From Nitrospira sp. (lineage in GTDB: Bacteria > Nitrospirota > Nitrospiria > Nitrospirales > Nitrospiraceae), in assembly GCA_013140455.1 (NCBI GenBank), contig JABFSU010000003.1, forward strand, positions 1-35,013: a stretch of DNA of 35,013 nt, in the 5' to 3' direction. A program made the translations under genes and the position numbers. A model generated the notes under the pieces. That model was not told the DNA's origin and did no database searches. It saw nothing but the letters and a program-made list of their open reading frames with translations. Of this stretch, positions 1 through 8,680 are shown piece after piece; within the stretch, counting starts at the first letter, position 1; each line of letters begins with the position of its first letter.

Positions 1-27
1 GAATCAAAATAGTAGTATGGCATCCTG

Positions 28-297
28 TCACACCCTCCCCTTCATGATCAGGGCGGCCAGGGGCCCCTGGAGTTTTGAGAGTCGATCCTGCAGCTCGTCC
101 AGCGGCACTTCCTCATACCCCTGCTTGCGCAACGTATCGGCCAGGTTGCCTTGATTGAACGACGCGGTGTCGTCCTTCAGCCGATCGCCCAGCTTGCGCT
201 TGGCCAACCGGCTCGACAGTTTCCGTCCGGGCTTCGTCAGCCCGCGTCCGCGGCTCCGTGGGGCGCGGCCCATCGATTTCTCTGTAGACTGTGTCAC
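28..297 (-). CDS. Small basic protein of unknown function, last gene of the lipoprotein operon
   Basis: This 89-residue protein is not recognised. The first ~35 residues are rich in Arg and Lys (PRSRGRG, SSRLAKRKLGDRLK). The C-terminal half looks like an amphipathic helix (TLRKQGYEEVPLDELQDRL). No signal peptide or membrane segment is visible, so it is probably cytoplasmic. I chose the GTG at 297 because a strong GAGGAGG (309-315 on the complementary strand) precedes it by 11 bases; an ORF read further upstream would run into the preceding gene. It starts 19 bases after the preceding lipoprotein gene ends, so it is probably the last member of that operon. The function cannot be inferred; the basic N-terminus would suit nucleic acid or membrane-surface contact, but that is speculation. 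Confidence 0.6.
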   Translation of the reverse strand: MTQSTEKSMGRAPRSRGRGLTKPGRKLSSRLAKRKLGDRLKDDTASFNQGNLADTLRKQGYEEVPLDELQDRLSKLQGPLAALIMKGRV

Positions 298-316
298 AGT
301 GCTGGTGTCCTCCTCG

Positions 317-1462
317 TTAAAATGGGCGTGGGCTCGATAATGCCGGATTCGCCGGTGTGGATTCTCTCGGGCACCCGGCCGGTGATGACGCCTGGGCCGG
401 CAATGACGCCTCTCCAAATACATGAGATGCGATCGCTTTGGCAAGGTCTGACGAAAATTCCTGTTGAATAACCCGTAGGGCTTTCGCAGTGGCTTCGCGA
501 TCGGACAGATGCCCTTCCTTCCCGCCACGCGATACCGCGCCGACCACACGCTGCGTCGAGGACTCCACCACATCGAAGTCACTGCACCACCGCACATACT
601 TAAATTGCGGATCGCGCACATCGATCGGCCAGATACGCACGGTGCCACGCACCAGCAATTCGCTGCCGGCGTGTTGGGTGGTCACGTGCAATCCCTCACG
701 AATGAGCCCTTCCGTGAGCGAACCTTGGATCGGCTCAGCATGATCCCCGGTCACCTCGACCGCGAGCACCAGGTTCGTCGAAAGAAATTGATCCAGTTCA
801 TTCGACAATTCATTCACACGATACGCTGCCGGAGTCCCCTGGCCGGAGGAACGGATGACGCGTAGATCCGCGTTGTACGCGTCACGCATCACAAGATTCC
901 TTGTGGCACGCCGGAGATCCCGCACTTTCGTCAACTTGTCGGTGGTCTGCCTCGCTTCGAGCAGATCGGTTTCAATCGTCCGATCCAGCTCGCGCATCTT
1001 GTCCATCATCGCCGCTTCGCCCTGACCGCGATGCATCCCCGCTAAGACATAATGCATCCCCTGATGCCGGTCGTACCAGGTATCGAGAACCTTTACGTTC
1101 TCGAGTACCTTGTCGGTTGAAACATTCGTCACCTGATCAAGCGTCAACCGTCGTTCGGTATTCGTCGATCCCCGGTTTTCGACGAGGAGATACGACTCCC
1201 AATCCTTCGCCTGCGCCGCGACCTCGGCCTTAAAAATTCTGGAGACGGCGGCGTAAGCCTGATCGGTCGCCGCACTCTTGTTCGTGGCCTGGCCCTGCCC
1301 CAGCAGATATTGGCTTGAAGAAAATTCGGCCGCCGCTCCATCCACCCACGCCGGCTTCGATTTCCCCCCAAACCACGTGCAACCCGAGAGGGCCATTCCT
1401 GCAATGAACAGCAAGCCCAGCGGCAACACGACCTCACGCCTCAGACTGGCCAGTGCCCTCAT
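317..1462 (-). CDS. LPP20-family lipoprotein with extended C-terminal domain
   Basis: Predicted outer-membrane lipoprotein of 381 residues. The N-terminus is a lipoprotein signal with lipobox ALSGC (Cys28). Residues ~35-130 resemble the LPP20 domain: PAWVDG, then a segment with GQGQA and an alanine-rich helix holding AYAAVSRIFKAEVAAQ. A second exported domain of ~200 residues follows (LVLAVEVTGD..., LLVRGTVRIWPIDV), possibly another small alpha/beta fold typical of assembly lipoproteins. The ATG at 1462 overlaps the upstream stop codon as ATGA, so translation is probably coupled. It belongs to the same operon as LpoB-like and COG3014-like genes. LPP20 relatives include FlgP-type envelope proteins, but no flagellar gene is nearby, so the exact role is open. 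Family assignment is moderately sure; function is not. Confidence 0.72.
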   Translation of the reverse strand: MRALASLRREVVLPLGLLFIAGMALSGCTWFGGKSKPAWVDGAAAEFSSSQYLLGQGQATNKSAATDQAYAAVSRIFKAEVAAQAKDWESYLLVENRGSTNTERRLTLDQVTNVSTDKVLENVKVLDTWYDRHQGMHYVLAGMHRGQGEAAMMDKMRELDRTIETDLLEARQTTDKLTKVRDLRRATRNLVMRDAYNADLRVIRSSGQGTPAAYRVNELSNELDQFLSTNLVLAVEVTGDHAEPIQGSLTEGLIREGLHVTTQHAGSELLVRGTVRIWPIDVRDPQFKYVRWCSDFDVVESSTQRVVGAVSRGGKEGHLSDREATAKALRVIQQEFSSDLAKAIASHVFGEASLPAQASSPAGCPRESTPANPALSSPRPF

Positions 1463-2949
1463 TGAATTACCCGTTGGATCATGACCGTCGTTTGTCCCGG
1501 AGCCAGAGTGAGCGCGCGCCCGCTCTCCGTCGCCGGATTGTTTCCCCGCCCAACCAGCTGCACCGACGCGGCATACTGCCCGGGATCCACCCATGCTCGC
1601 GCGATGTGAATTTCGTCAGGAAGAGTCTGCCAGCTCCGCTTGTCGGCCTCTTCCGAAGCCACCGCCCATCCCTTCGTCAACAGGCTGACGATGAGTCCCA
1701 CCCAAGGGGCGGCATCTTTGCCGGCCGCCTGCTGGGCCCCGCGTGTGGCTCCTTCGGCCAGCGCAAACTTGACCGCTGCACGAGCCAATGCCTTGACCGT
1801 GATGCCGGGCAAACGATCGGAGAGACTCTTATCTGCCAGCGCGGAGATGTTCTGCCCCAACTCTGAGGAAACCCTCACCTGCCGACCGGTCTCGCCAACC
1901 AGCGTCAACTGCTCCACAGGCACCTGCGTTTTCTGCGTCACCAATCGAGGCAACGCCACGCGCACGACTCGACCATTGAGGCCATACAAGACACTATCAA
2001 CACCCCGGTTCTGATGCCGGGGCGACTGAGAAAACCCACGATTCAACAACACGAGCTGCAAGGCATCCAAACTGATTGGCAAGTCAAGAAAGCGGTCCTC
2101 CTTACGAGGGGCGCGGCCATTATAACTGATCAACACCACTTGAGCGAGGCCTCGCTGCGCCGCACTGGCCTGCCACACCGTGTCAGGGAAGAGCCGCCGG
2201 TACTCCTCAAACTCATTCGTCAAATTGAGCGCGTCAGCGGTCCGCAAGAGATCGGCACGGAGTTGTGTCGGGACCGGCGTGCGCGCCCAGCCTCGGTTGG
2301 CTTCATACGCGTCATAGGCCTTCCGGTAGGCAATGAACGCGTTATTCACGTCATCCGTTGCCTCATAGAGAATGCCCGTCAGATATCGGGCAAACCCGTC
2401 CTCCCGATAGCTCGCCTTGTCCTTGGCCTTATCCGTGAGCACGTTGAGTCGGTGATCGATCCGGCGGGCTTCCACCAAAGCTTCCTGAAGCTGCCCCTGC
2501 GCGGCGTAGTTCAGCGCCTTGACGACATTGATCATCACATGTTCGTAGGGATCGCCTTCATAAAATAAGGCATTGTCATTGGTGAGAAAAGCAGCGGCTT
2601 CGGAGCGGACCGTCCTGGTATAGAGCCGTTCCACTTCCTCCTCGGCCTGCTCCAAGACGGCGCTGCTCTGCTGGTAGTCGCCGGCCAATTGCAGCGTCAT
2701 CCCGCGATCCATGCCGTACAACAGGCGACTCTTCTCTCCGTAGGATTTTTCAGCTTGTTGAACAATCGCGTCTGCCTGCTTGGCATCGCCTGCAGCCAGA
2801 CTCTGCTCAATCAACAGATAGCGATTAACGGAAGGACCACAGGCGGTCAACAGCAGCAGCCCGGCTAGGACAGCAAATCGAAGGGATGAACGGGCAGCGC
2901 GCCACGGCGCCAGAGGACTGTGGGCAACACGTGAGAAGAGAGGGCTCAA
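1459..2949 (-). CDS. COG3014-like TPR-type lipoprotein
   Basis: Exported lipoprotein of 496 residues; lipobox LLTAC with Cys37. The first ~200 residues are alpha-helical repeats (SLAAGDAKQADAIVQQAEK, LAGDYQQSSAVLEQAEEEVE, ALNYAAQGQLQEALVEARRI), typical of the COG3014 family. The C-terminal part (~240-496) contains ALPRLVTQKTQVPVEQLTL and a Trp-rich end (RSWQTLPDEIHIARAWVDPGQY). In gammaproteobacteria, relatives sit beside lpoB-like genes, and the same arrangement appears here, which supports the call. The start chosen is a TTG at 2949, 14 bases after the LpoB-like gene; an AGGA lies 6 bases upstream, and no ATG gives a complete signal peptide. The product probably resides at the outer membrane. 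Molecular function is unknown. Confidence 0.72.
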   Translation of the reverse strand: MSPLFSRVAHSPLAPWRAARSSLRFAVLAGLLLLTACGPSVNRYLLIEQSLAAGDAKQADAIVQQAEKSYGEKSRLLYGMDRGMTLQLAGDYQQSSAVLEQAEEEVERLYTRTVRSEAAAFLTNDNALFYEGDPYEHVMINVVKALNYAAQGQLQEALVEARRIDHRLNVLTDKAKDKASYREDGFARYLTGILYEATDDVNNAFIAYRKAYDAYEANRGWARTPVPTQLRADLLRTADALNLTNEFEEYRRLFPDTVWQASAAQRGLAQVVLISYNGRAPRKEDRFLDLPISLDALQLVLLNRGFSQSPRHQNRGVDSVLYGLNGRVVRVALPRLVTQKTQVPVEQLTLVGETGRQVRVSSELGQNISALADKSLSDRLPGITVKALARAAVKFALAEGATRGAQQAAGKDAAPWVGLIVSLLTKGWAVASEEADKRSWQTLPDEIHIARAWVDPGQYAASVQLVGRGNNPATESGRALTLAPGQTTVMIQRVIQ

Positions 2950-2963
2950 CAGAGTCCTGGAGC

Positions 2964-3572
2964 CTAGAAAATGGTTCGCTTCTTTTCGATGACCTTCTTA
3001 ATCTTCTTCTGCCCGTACCACACCTTGGCATTGCTCTCCAGATCGATCATCTGGAGATCCACTTGATAGAACACGGCTTTGGTCGCGTCCGCTTCGTCGA
3101 GGATCGTCGAAATCGTGCCCTTCATCATATAGTCGGCGCCGATTTCTTTTCCGGGAGCCTTTTGCGTATCCTCACGGGAATACATCGCCTGTTCCTTGCG
3201 CTCGGTGCGCAGTTCGTCGCGCTCGCCCTTGCCGGCAACGAAGGTGACTTTCTGCGAATTCGTCAGCTCACGCTCAAGGTCGGTCACAAACGTCTGGACG
3301 CTGATGTGTTCGTGGCTGCTGTTCAGAATCGTGCCGACCACCACAACAGGCTGGCGATGCTTCGCTTGGGTGAAGTTGCCAAGCCATGGGTAACTGAGTG
3401 ATTCCTTCACCATGGTCTCGGCCACCATCCGTGAGTCAGTATCGTTCCAGCGCCCGCTCAGGTCAGTGACCACACCGGCATCGATACGCGTCACTTTCGT
3501 TTCATGCCCGCACCCCGCCAGAGTCAACACCGCCACCGCTCCCAGCGCCAGCAATCCAGACTTCATCACCAT
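2964..3572 (-). CDS. LpoB-like penicillin-binding-protein activator lipoprotein
   Basis: Lipoprotein of 202 residues with lipobox LTLAGC (Cys21). The body matches the LpoB/COG3417 pattern: a short linker, TDLSGRWNDTDSRMVAETMV, then PVVVVGTILNSSHEHISVQTFVTDLERELTNS, GADYMMKGTI and a final strand with YQVDLQMIDLESNAKVWYGQ. In Escherichia coli, LpoB reaches from the outer membrane through the peptidoglycan and activates the synthase PBP1b; the family is also related to FlgO. Here the LPP20 and COG3014 neighbours point to an envelope module rather than to one proven PBP partner. The ATG at 3572 follows GGAGGG (3582-3587) by 9 bases; an ATG two codons later (3566) is a weaker alternative. Confidence in the family is good; confidence in the PBP role is modest. 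Confidence 0.78.
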   Translation of the reverse strand: MVMKSGLLALGAVAVLTLAGCGHETKVTRIDAGVVTDLSGRWNDTDSRMVAETMVKESLSYPWLGNFTQAKHRQPVVVVGTILNSSHEHISVQTFVTDLERELTNSQKVTFVAGKGERDELRTERKEQAMYSREDTQKAPGKEIGADYMMKGTISTILDEADATKAVFYQVDLQMIDLESNAKVWYGQKKIKKVIEKKRTIF

Positions 3573-3627
3573 CACACCAGTCCCTCCACTGAAAATCTTC
3601 ATAGAAAGAGACCGCCAAACCGGCGGG

Positions 3628-4194
3628 TTATCGCGCCAACCGCTTGTCTTCTTCTTTCTCCAGCCGATCAAACATCTTATCGGCATTCTTCCGGACAAAG
3701 TCGCGCACCTGGGCATTCAGCTCTTTCGCCTGCTCCAGATTGTTCTTCATTTCTTCGAGGTTCAGCTTGGTGAGGACGTAATAGGTATTGGTCTTGTCGT
3801 CTTTATACCGATCAATCGGACGCACGCCGCTCAGCGTCGCCGTCGTGACCGTCTTGATCGCCCGCTCGACATTCTGCTCTTCCGTGTTTCTGGTGAAGTC
3901 GCCGGCTGTCGTCGACGCCGCGTAATCTCTCATCAGATAACCGGTGTACGTTTCAAAGGTCTTGGCAATTTCAGCGCGCGCGCGATTCTCTGCCGTATCC
4001 CAGGCCAGAGGCTCGTTCCGCACACCGACCACCGCCCCCACGCCATAGAACGCCTTGCTATCTTTCTCGTTGAACGCTCCCGACCCCTTCTGCACCCACT
4101 TTGGAGGGCCACCGCAAGCGGCAAGTCCGACCAAGAGAACAATGGCAAGCCCGGTGCCGGCCAGTCTCGTAAAACGCGCCTGCGATGTAGCCAT
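3628..4194 (-). CDS. LPP20-family lipoprotein, first gene of the operon
   Basis: Lipoprotein of 188 residues; lipobox VGLAAC with Cys27. After GGPPKWVQKG it carries the LPP20 signature: GVGAVVG, then an N/A/R-rich helix (WDTAENRARAEIAKTFETY) and the end strand KTNTYYVLTKLNLEEMKNN. The C-terminal ~40 residues form a charged helix (QAKELNAQVRDFVRKNADKMFDRLEKEEDKR). ATG 4194 was chosen because AAGGAGG sits 6 bases upstream; the upstream in-frame ATG (4209) overlaps that ribosome binding site. This gene leads the minus-strand operon and has a plausible sigma70 promoter at 4263-4291. It is a smaller paralogue of the lipoprotein at 317-1462. Location is probably the outer membrane; function is unproven. 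Confidence 0.75.
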   Translation of the reverse strand: MATSQARFTRLAGTGLAIVLLVGLAACGGPPKWVQKGSGAFNEKDSKAFYGVGAVVGVRNEPLAWDTAENRARAEIAKTFETYTGYLMRDYAASTTAGDFTRNTEEQNVERAIKTVTTATLSGVRPIDRYKDDKTNTYYVLTKLNLEEMKNNLEQAKELNAQVRDFVRKNADKMFDRLEKEEDKRLAR

Positions 4195-4262
4195 GCGATC
4201 CTCCTTCATAACGGGAATTGATGACGTGGAGCCTCAAACGGTTCGAAAATTCGCGTGAATTC

Positions 4263-4291
4263 ATGCTAACATGCGTCTCTAGTTCAGTCAA
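4263..4291 (-). promoter_or_regulatory. Sigma70-type promoter for the lipoprotein operon
   Basis: Reading the minus strand, TTGACT (plus 4286-4291) is followed after exactly 17 bases by TAGCAT (plus 4263-4268). The first matches the -35 consensus in 5 of 6 positions and the second matches TATAAT in 4 of 6. It lies 69 bases upstream of the LPP20 gene start, in the divergent gap of 176 bases. No other promoter of similar quality was seen in this gap. Confidence 0.5.
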
Positions 4292-4370
4292 CGCAACGGC
4301 ATGTGAACGGTTGACGAGACTGCACGTATTCAATCCACTCCGTGATGAATTTGTAGAGGAGACACACACT

Positions 4371-4541
4371 GTGGCCGACGTTCAAATAGAAGACGGCATC
4401 ATTAAGATTGGCAGCCTAGACATTCAGGATCCCAAGGCCGCCGCGGTTCTCGCGGAATACCCGCAAGTACGCTGGCCTGAAATCACCAGACGCGCGTTGA
4501 AGATCGGACTGGGCTATCTCAAGGGTGGGGGAAAAGACTAG
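4371..4541 (+). CDS. 56-residue conserved-looking protein of unknown function
   Basis: Small soluble protein (GTG start, 56 residues) beginning MADVQIEDGIIKIGSLDIQD and ending in a cationic helix with ALKIGLGYLKGGGKD. A strong AGAGGAG (4355-4361) lies 9 bases before the GTG, so I prefer this start to the in-frame upstream ATGs, which would add a non-conserved-looking, poorly composed leader. No motif, signal peptide or membrane segment is visible. It diverges from the lipoprotein operon. Its stop overlaps the stop of the opposite caspase-fold gene by a few bases, so the two transcripts converge and would overlap. Family unknown. Confidence 0.6.
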   Translation: MADVQIEDGIIKIGSLDIQDPKAAAVLAEYPQVRWPEITRRALKIGLGYLKGGGKD

Positions 4542-5932
4542 GGTCTTGAGGGGCCATCGGCCTGACTCACCGCTGTCCGGGCTCGGGAGTCGGTTCCGCC
4601 CAACTCCAGATAACGGCGAAACGCTTCGACGGACTTCGCCCGATCCTTTAGATGATCGGCGTAGAGCGTACCGAGCGAGAAATAGACATCCTGATATCCG
4701 GCATTGACCTTCAGCGCCTGCAAGAGCGCCTGTTCGGCCTCCTGGAAACTTCCCCGTTTTTCATAGATCAACCCCAGTGTGTAGTACGAGTCAGGGTTCG
4801 TGGGCGCGTGCTTGACGGCCAACTGGCCGGCGGTCAATGCCTCTTCAAGATTGGGCAGGATCTCCAACCGGAGATAACTTTTCAGCACATAGGCATCACC
4901 GAATTCTGGATTGAATTCAATCGAGCGATTCAGTCGTTCCAAAGCTTCCTCTACGCGCTTCCCCTCCTGGAGCAATGCAAACGCCTGATCGTATTGCGCC
5001 CTCGCCGCCTGTTGCCGTTCAGCCGGCGTCTGAGGCCCCGCGCCGAGCACAAACGCTGCTTTGCGCCCTTCGATGAGAATGATATCGCCATCCCCGTCCA
5101 GCCTGGCGGATATCGGATGTTGCTGCCCCTGCGTGACGCCGGGAAGTTCTTTCTCAAGATACGCTCCCAACTCGGACGCCATCAGCCAACCATTTTTGTT
5201 CAGATCCGCCGCACCCTGTAACCCAGTCAAAAGCGCTTTGACGAACAGACTGGCATCCCCGACACGCTTGGACACTTCTCCCTTATCCCCGGCAGTAATC
5301 ACCTGCATCGCACGCCGTTCTGTGTCGTCCTCCGGTGACAACCGGCCTTCGAGAGACAATTGCTGAGGTGCCGTGGCTTCCCAGCCCCGGACCGCGGTAT
5401 CGAGAATGAGCAGGGTGTGTTTCGCCGCCAGGCGTCGGGTAAATTCCTTGAGCTGGTCGAATGTGATGGACTTGGCAACATTATTGATCTGCGCGTCCGA
5501 CGGAACCAGGTAGCCGAGATCCTTCCCATCGGCATCTTGCGTCATTCCGGAATGCCCCACGTAGAAGAGCACCAGACGATCCATCCGCCCAACCTTGCGC
5601 GGCAACATGTCCGACAAGAGCTGCTGCAGATGGCGAAAGCTGGCATCCTTGTCATAGACCTCAACCACTTCGTCGAAGCCCATCTGACGAAAGGCCTGGG
5701 CCACAGTCTTGGCGTCCGCCAATGCCCCGGGAATCGATGGGGCCAGCAGATAGTGCTCTACCCCAACGACGACCGCCCATGACTTATAGTAGAGCCCCTC
5801 AGGTTTCCCTAACTGAGCGGAGGCGGGAGACGATCCACTCAAACAGGCAAGCAAAAACAGCCCGAGACCAAAACTCACGGCACACAAGTTTCTAGTGAAC
5901 ATAGTTGTGATAGATCGAAGAAATATTCGCAT
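4538..5932 (-). CDS. Exported caspase-fold (peptidase C14) protein with C-terminal TPRs, catalytic Cys apparently lost
   Basis: Protein of 464 residues with a signal peptide (~1-40, ending PASAQ). Residues ~50-290 form a caspase/metacaspase p20-like domain: KSWAVVVGVEHY, GALADAKTVAQAF, then DRLVLFYVGHSG with the expected catalytic His127. The following strand reads TLLILDTAVRG; active relatives have D-x-C here, but this protein has D178-T179-A180, so the nucleophile seems to be replaced by Ala. Residues ~300-455 contain about four TPRs (VEEALERLNRSIEFNPEFGDA, PNLEEALTAGQLAVKHAPTN, FQEAEQALLQALKVNAGY). The start at 5932 follows GGAG by 5 bases; ATG 5902 is an alternative. It is probably a periplasmic scaffold rather than a protease. 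The fold call is fairly sure; loss of activity is inferred from one aligned motif. Confidence 0.8.
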   Translation of the reverse strand: MRIFLRSITTMFTRNLCAVSFGLGLFLLACLSGSSPASAQLGKPEGLYYKSWAVVVGVEHYLLAPSIPGALADAKTVAQAFRQMGFDEVVEVYDKDASFRHLQQLLSDMLPRKVGRMDRLVLFYVGHSGMTQDADGKDLGYLVPSDAQINNVAKSITFDQLKEFTRRLAAKHTLLILDTAVRGWEATAPQQLSLEGRLSPEDDTERRAMQVITAGDKGEVSKRVGDASLFVKALLTGLQGAADLNKNGWLMASELGAYLEKELPGVTQGQQHPISARLDGDGDIILIEGRKAAFVLGAGPQTPAERQQAARAQYDQAFALLQEGKRVEEALERLNRSIEFNPEFGDAYVLKSYLRLEILPNLEEALTAGQLAVKHAPTNPDSYYTLGLIYEKRGSFQEAEQALLQALKVNAGYQDVYFSLGTLYADHLKDRAKSVEAFRRYLELGGTDSRARTAVSQADGPSRP

Positions 5933-6127
5933 GCCGGCTCCAAGTGAGCCTACCCTCGGGCTGTGACGGCTGTCAAGGAAGCGGCCCGGCCAACCCGTTC
6001 ATTTCAAAGACTCATTCGCCACAGGATAGATCCCCGTACAAATGTATGGGTTGCAGGGGGAGGCCCCTTTCTCCATAATCATCATATCCGTGCCGAGACG
6101 GCTATCGACCGAGGAGGTGTGTGCGTC

Positions 6128-8017
6128 ATGAGTGAGAAGATCGAGACTCTATTGAAGGAAAGCCGAACCTACCAGCCAAGCGCCAAGACCAAAGCCGCCG
6201 CCCATATTCAGGATTACGAAACCGAGTATAAGAAATCGATTGCCGACCCCGAGGCCTTTTGGAGCGGAGTCGCCAAGGAACTCGAATGGTTTACACCGTG
6301 GAACAAAGTGCTGGAGTGGAACTACCCCTTCGCGAAATGGTTTGTAGGGGCCACCTGTAACATCTCCTATAACTGTCTCGATCGGCACGTCAAAAACGGC
6401 CGGAAGAACAAAGTAGCGGTCATCTGGGTCGGCGAGAACGATACCGAGCGCGTCTTCACCTACGGGCAACTCTATCGCCAGGTCAACCGCTGCGCCAACG
6501 CTCTCAAGAAGCTGGGCCTGAAGAAGGGCGACCGCGTCACCATTTATCTTCCCAAGGTTCCTGAACAGATCGTGGCCATGCTGGCTTGTGCCCGCATCGG
6601 TGTAATCCATAGCGTGGTCTATTCCGGTTTCAGCGCTCCGGCACTGGCCAATCGCATCCACGATGCCGAATCCCATCTGGTCATTACGGCCGATGTCGGT
6701 TACGACCGCGGAAAAGTCATTCCCCTCAAGTCGGTCGTGGACGAAGCCCTGAAGACCTGCCCGACGGTCGAGCACGTCATCGTCGTGCGTCGGCAGAAGC
6801 CGGAAGTCTCGCTTGCAGCTCCCAAAGAGATTGATTGGCACGAATGGCTGAAAGGCGAATCCACTGAATGTGAAGCGGTCAAGCTGGATGCTGAAGACCC
6901 GTTGTATATCTTGTATACCTCCGGCACCACCGGCAAACCGAAGGGCGTCGTGCATGTCCACGGCGGCTACATGGTCGGCACCTACATCACGTCGAAATAT
7001 GTGTTCGACCTGAAAGACGACGATGTGTATTTCTGCGTGGCCGATCCCGGTTGGGTCACCGGCCACAGTTACATCGTCTACGGCCCGCTCCTGAACGGCG
7101 CGACGATCCTCACCGCCGAGGGCAAGCCGGATTATCCCAATCCCGGCCGCTGGTGGGACTTGATCGAACGCTATGGCGTCTCGATTTTCTACACGACGCC
7201 GACGGCGATTCGCCTACTCATGCGCTATGGAGAAGACTGGCCCAAGAAGTACGATCTCTCAACCTTACGCATCCTCGGCAGCGTCGGCGAACCGATCAAT
7301 CCGGAAGCCTGGGAGTGGTTCCATCGCGTCACCGGCGGCGACAAGCCGATCATGGACACCTGGTGGCAGACCGAAACCGGCTCGATCCTGATTACGCCCC
7401 TGCCGACCGTGCCGCTCAAACCCGGATCCGCAACGAGGCCGTTCCTCGGCATCGAAGCCGATGTGGTCGATCGCGAAGGCAACAGCCTTCCCGCCAATGC
7501 CGGAGGATTTGCCGTCATCAAGAAGCCCTGGCCCTCCATGATGCGCACGATCTACAAAGATCCGGAACGCTACAAGACCTACTGGAATACCATCCCGAAC
7601 TGCTATACGGCGGGCGACGTGTGCCACAAAGACGCCGACGGCTACATGTGGTTCATGGGCCGCGCCGACGACGTGATCAAGGTTGCGGGCAACCGGCTCG
7701 GCACCGCCGAAGTCGAGAGCGCATTGGTGAGTCATCACGCCGTCGCTGAGGCGGCCGTCATCGGCAAACCCCACAAAACCGTGGGCGAATCTATCAAGGC
7801 CTTCATCATTCTCAAGCAGGGAGAAAAGGAAAGCCCCGAGCTCATTCAATCGATCAAAGATCAGGTCCTGAAGGAACTCGGTAAGATCGGAGTTCCCTCG
7901 GAAATCGACATCGTACCCTCGCTGCCTAAAACCCGGTCAGGAAAAATCATGCGCCGTGTATTGAAGGCCAAGGAACTCGGACAGGACCCGGGGGATATTT
8001 CGACGATCGAGGAATAG
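6128..8017 (+). CDS. acs: Acetyl-CoA synthetase, AMP-forming
   Basis: Cytoplasmic enzyme of 629 residues that converts acetate, ATP and CoA to acetyl-CoA, AMP and PPi. The ANL-superfamily motifs are in order: N-terminal NISYNCLDRH typical of Acs, the P-loop YTSGTTGKPKG at 263-273, DTWWQTETG at 410-418 (its Trp pair limits the acyl pocket to acetate or propionate), GRADDVIKVAGNRLGTAE hinge region, and PKTRSGKIMRR with Lys606, the residue acetylated to silence the enzyme in relatives. ATG 6128 has GAGGAGGT (6111-6118) 9 bases upstream; the ORF is open further upstream but without a comparable site. The hinge reads AGNRLGT where many Acs proteins have SGHRLGT. No acetylase or deacetylase gene is adjacent. 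It appears to be monocistronic. Confidence 0.95.
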   Translation: MSEKIETLLKESRTYQPSAKTKAAAHIQDYETEYKKSIADPEAFWSGVAKELEWFTPWNKVLEWNYPFAKWFVGATCNISYNCLDRHVKNGRKNKVAVIWVGENDTERVFTYGQLYRQVNRCANALKKLGLKKGDRVTIYLPKVPEQIVAMLACARIGVIHSVVYSGFSAPALANRIHDAESHLVITADVGYDRGKVIPLKSVVDEALKTCPTVEHVIVVRRQKPEVSLAAPKEIDWHEWLKGESTECEAVKLDAEDPLYILYTSGTTGKPKGVVHVHGGYMVGTYITSKYVFDLKDDDVYFCVADPGWVTGHSYIVYGPLLNGATILTAEGKPDYPNPGRWWDLIERYGVSIFYTTPTAIRLLMRYGEDWPKKYDLSTLRILGSVGEPINPEAWEWFHRVTGGDKPIMDTWWQTETGSILITPLPTVPLKPGSATRPFLGIEADVVDREGNSLPANAGGFAVIKKPWPSMMRTIYKDPERYKTYWNTIPNCYTAGDVCHKDADGYMWFMGRADDVIKVAGNRLGTAEVESALVSHHAVAEAAVIGKPHKTVGESIKAFIILKQGEKESPELIQSIKDQVLKELGKIGVPSEIDIVPSLPKTRSGKIMRRVLKAKELGQDPGDISTIEE

Positions 8018-8153
8018 CATCGGCAAGAACACGCCTCGGAGGCCCTAAATCACCAGAATGGAAGAAAACTGAACATCCAGCCAGACCACTAAACAACAAG
8101 CCGTTCCGATCCGCCGCCATAAACGCGGCCGCAGTTCACCATGCACACCGATG

Positions 8154-8170
8154 GCTCACCCCCGGTGAGC
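8154..8170. other. Short perfect hairpin before the TIG-domain gene
   Basis: GCTCACC (8154-8160) and GGTGAGC (8164-8170) form a perfect 7-bp stem with a CCC loop, ending 10 bases before the ribosome binding site of the next gene. It has no T-tract. It could end acs transcription or be part of the leader of the next gene; it could also be chance. Confidence 0.3.
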
Positions 8171-8192
8171 TCTCATACACAAGGAGACCGTC

Positions 8193-8663
8193 ATGCGAAA
8201 TCGAAGTCTATTGGGAGGAGTGTTTCTATCGGCTGTACTAAGTCTGGGGATCGCCCTTAGCGGACCAAGCCATTCGACGGAACCTGAAAAAGCAACCGCC
8301 AAATCCAAGCCCTCAGCTGCCATCAAGCCAGCAGCGAAAAAAGTGACTGCCACCCCCGCGAAATACCAGAGCGCCGAAACCGCCGGAAAGGCTCCTGCCT
8401 GCTTCGGCATGGCACCCAGCATCGACAAAGTGAGTCCGGATGAGGGCAAGGCCGGCGACAAAGTGACGATTACCGGAACGAGCTTTGGAAACAGCGACTG
8501 CTTGCGCAGTATTTCTTTCGGACCGGGTCACGCCGCCACATTCAAAATCGAGAGCGACAGTAAGATTTCCGCAACCGTCCCGAGCGGCGGACGCAAAGGC
8601 TTGGCGATACTCACCGTCACAACCGCATCGGGCGAAGTCTCAAAAGCATTTTTGGTGAAATAA
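8193..8663 (+). CDS. Secreted IPT/TIG-domain protein
   Basis: Protein of 156 residues with a signal peptide (~1-29, hydrophobic LLGGVFLSAVLSLGIALSG). A Lys/Ala/Pro-rich linker (~30-66, AIKPAAKKVTATPAK) follows, then one Ig-like IPT/TIG domain (~70-156): PSIDKVSPDEGKAGDKVTI, TGTSFGNSDC, ISFGPGHAATF, KISATVPSGGRKGLAILTV. Such domains are extracellular beta-sandwiches used for adhesion or as spacers. The only two cysteines in the mature protein (ACFGM and SDCLRS) could form a disulfide. AAGGAG lies 6 bases before ATG 8193. It stands alone between acs and a stem-loop. No enzymatic role can be assigned. Confidence 0.8.
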   Translation: MRNRSLLGGVFLSAVLSLGIALSGPSHSTEPEKATAKSKPSAAIKPAAKKVTATPAKYQSAETAGKAPACFGMAPSIDKVSPDEGKAGDKVTITGTSFGNSDCLRSISFGPGHAATFKIESDSKISATVPSGGRKGLAILTVTTASGEVSKAFLVK

Positions 8664-8680
8664 CTGCTTAAGACTGGATC

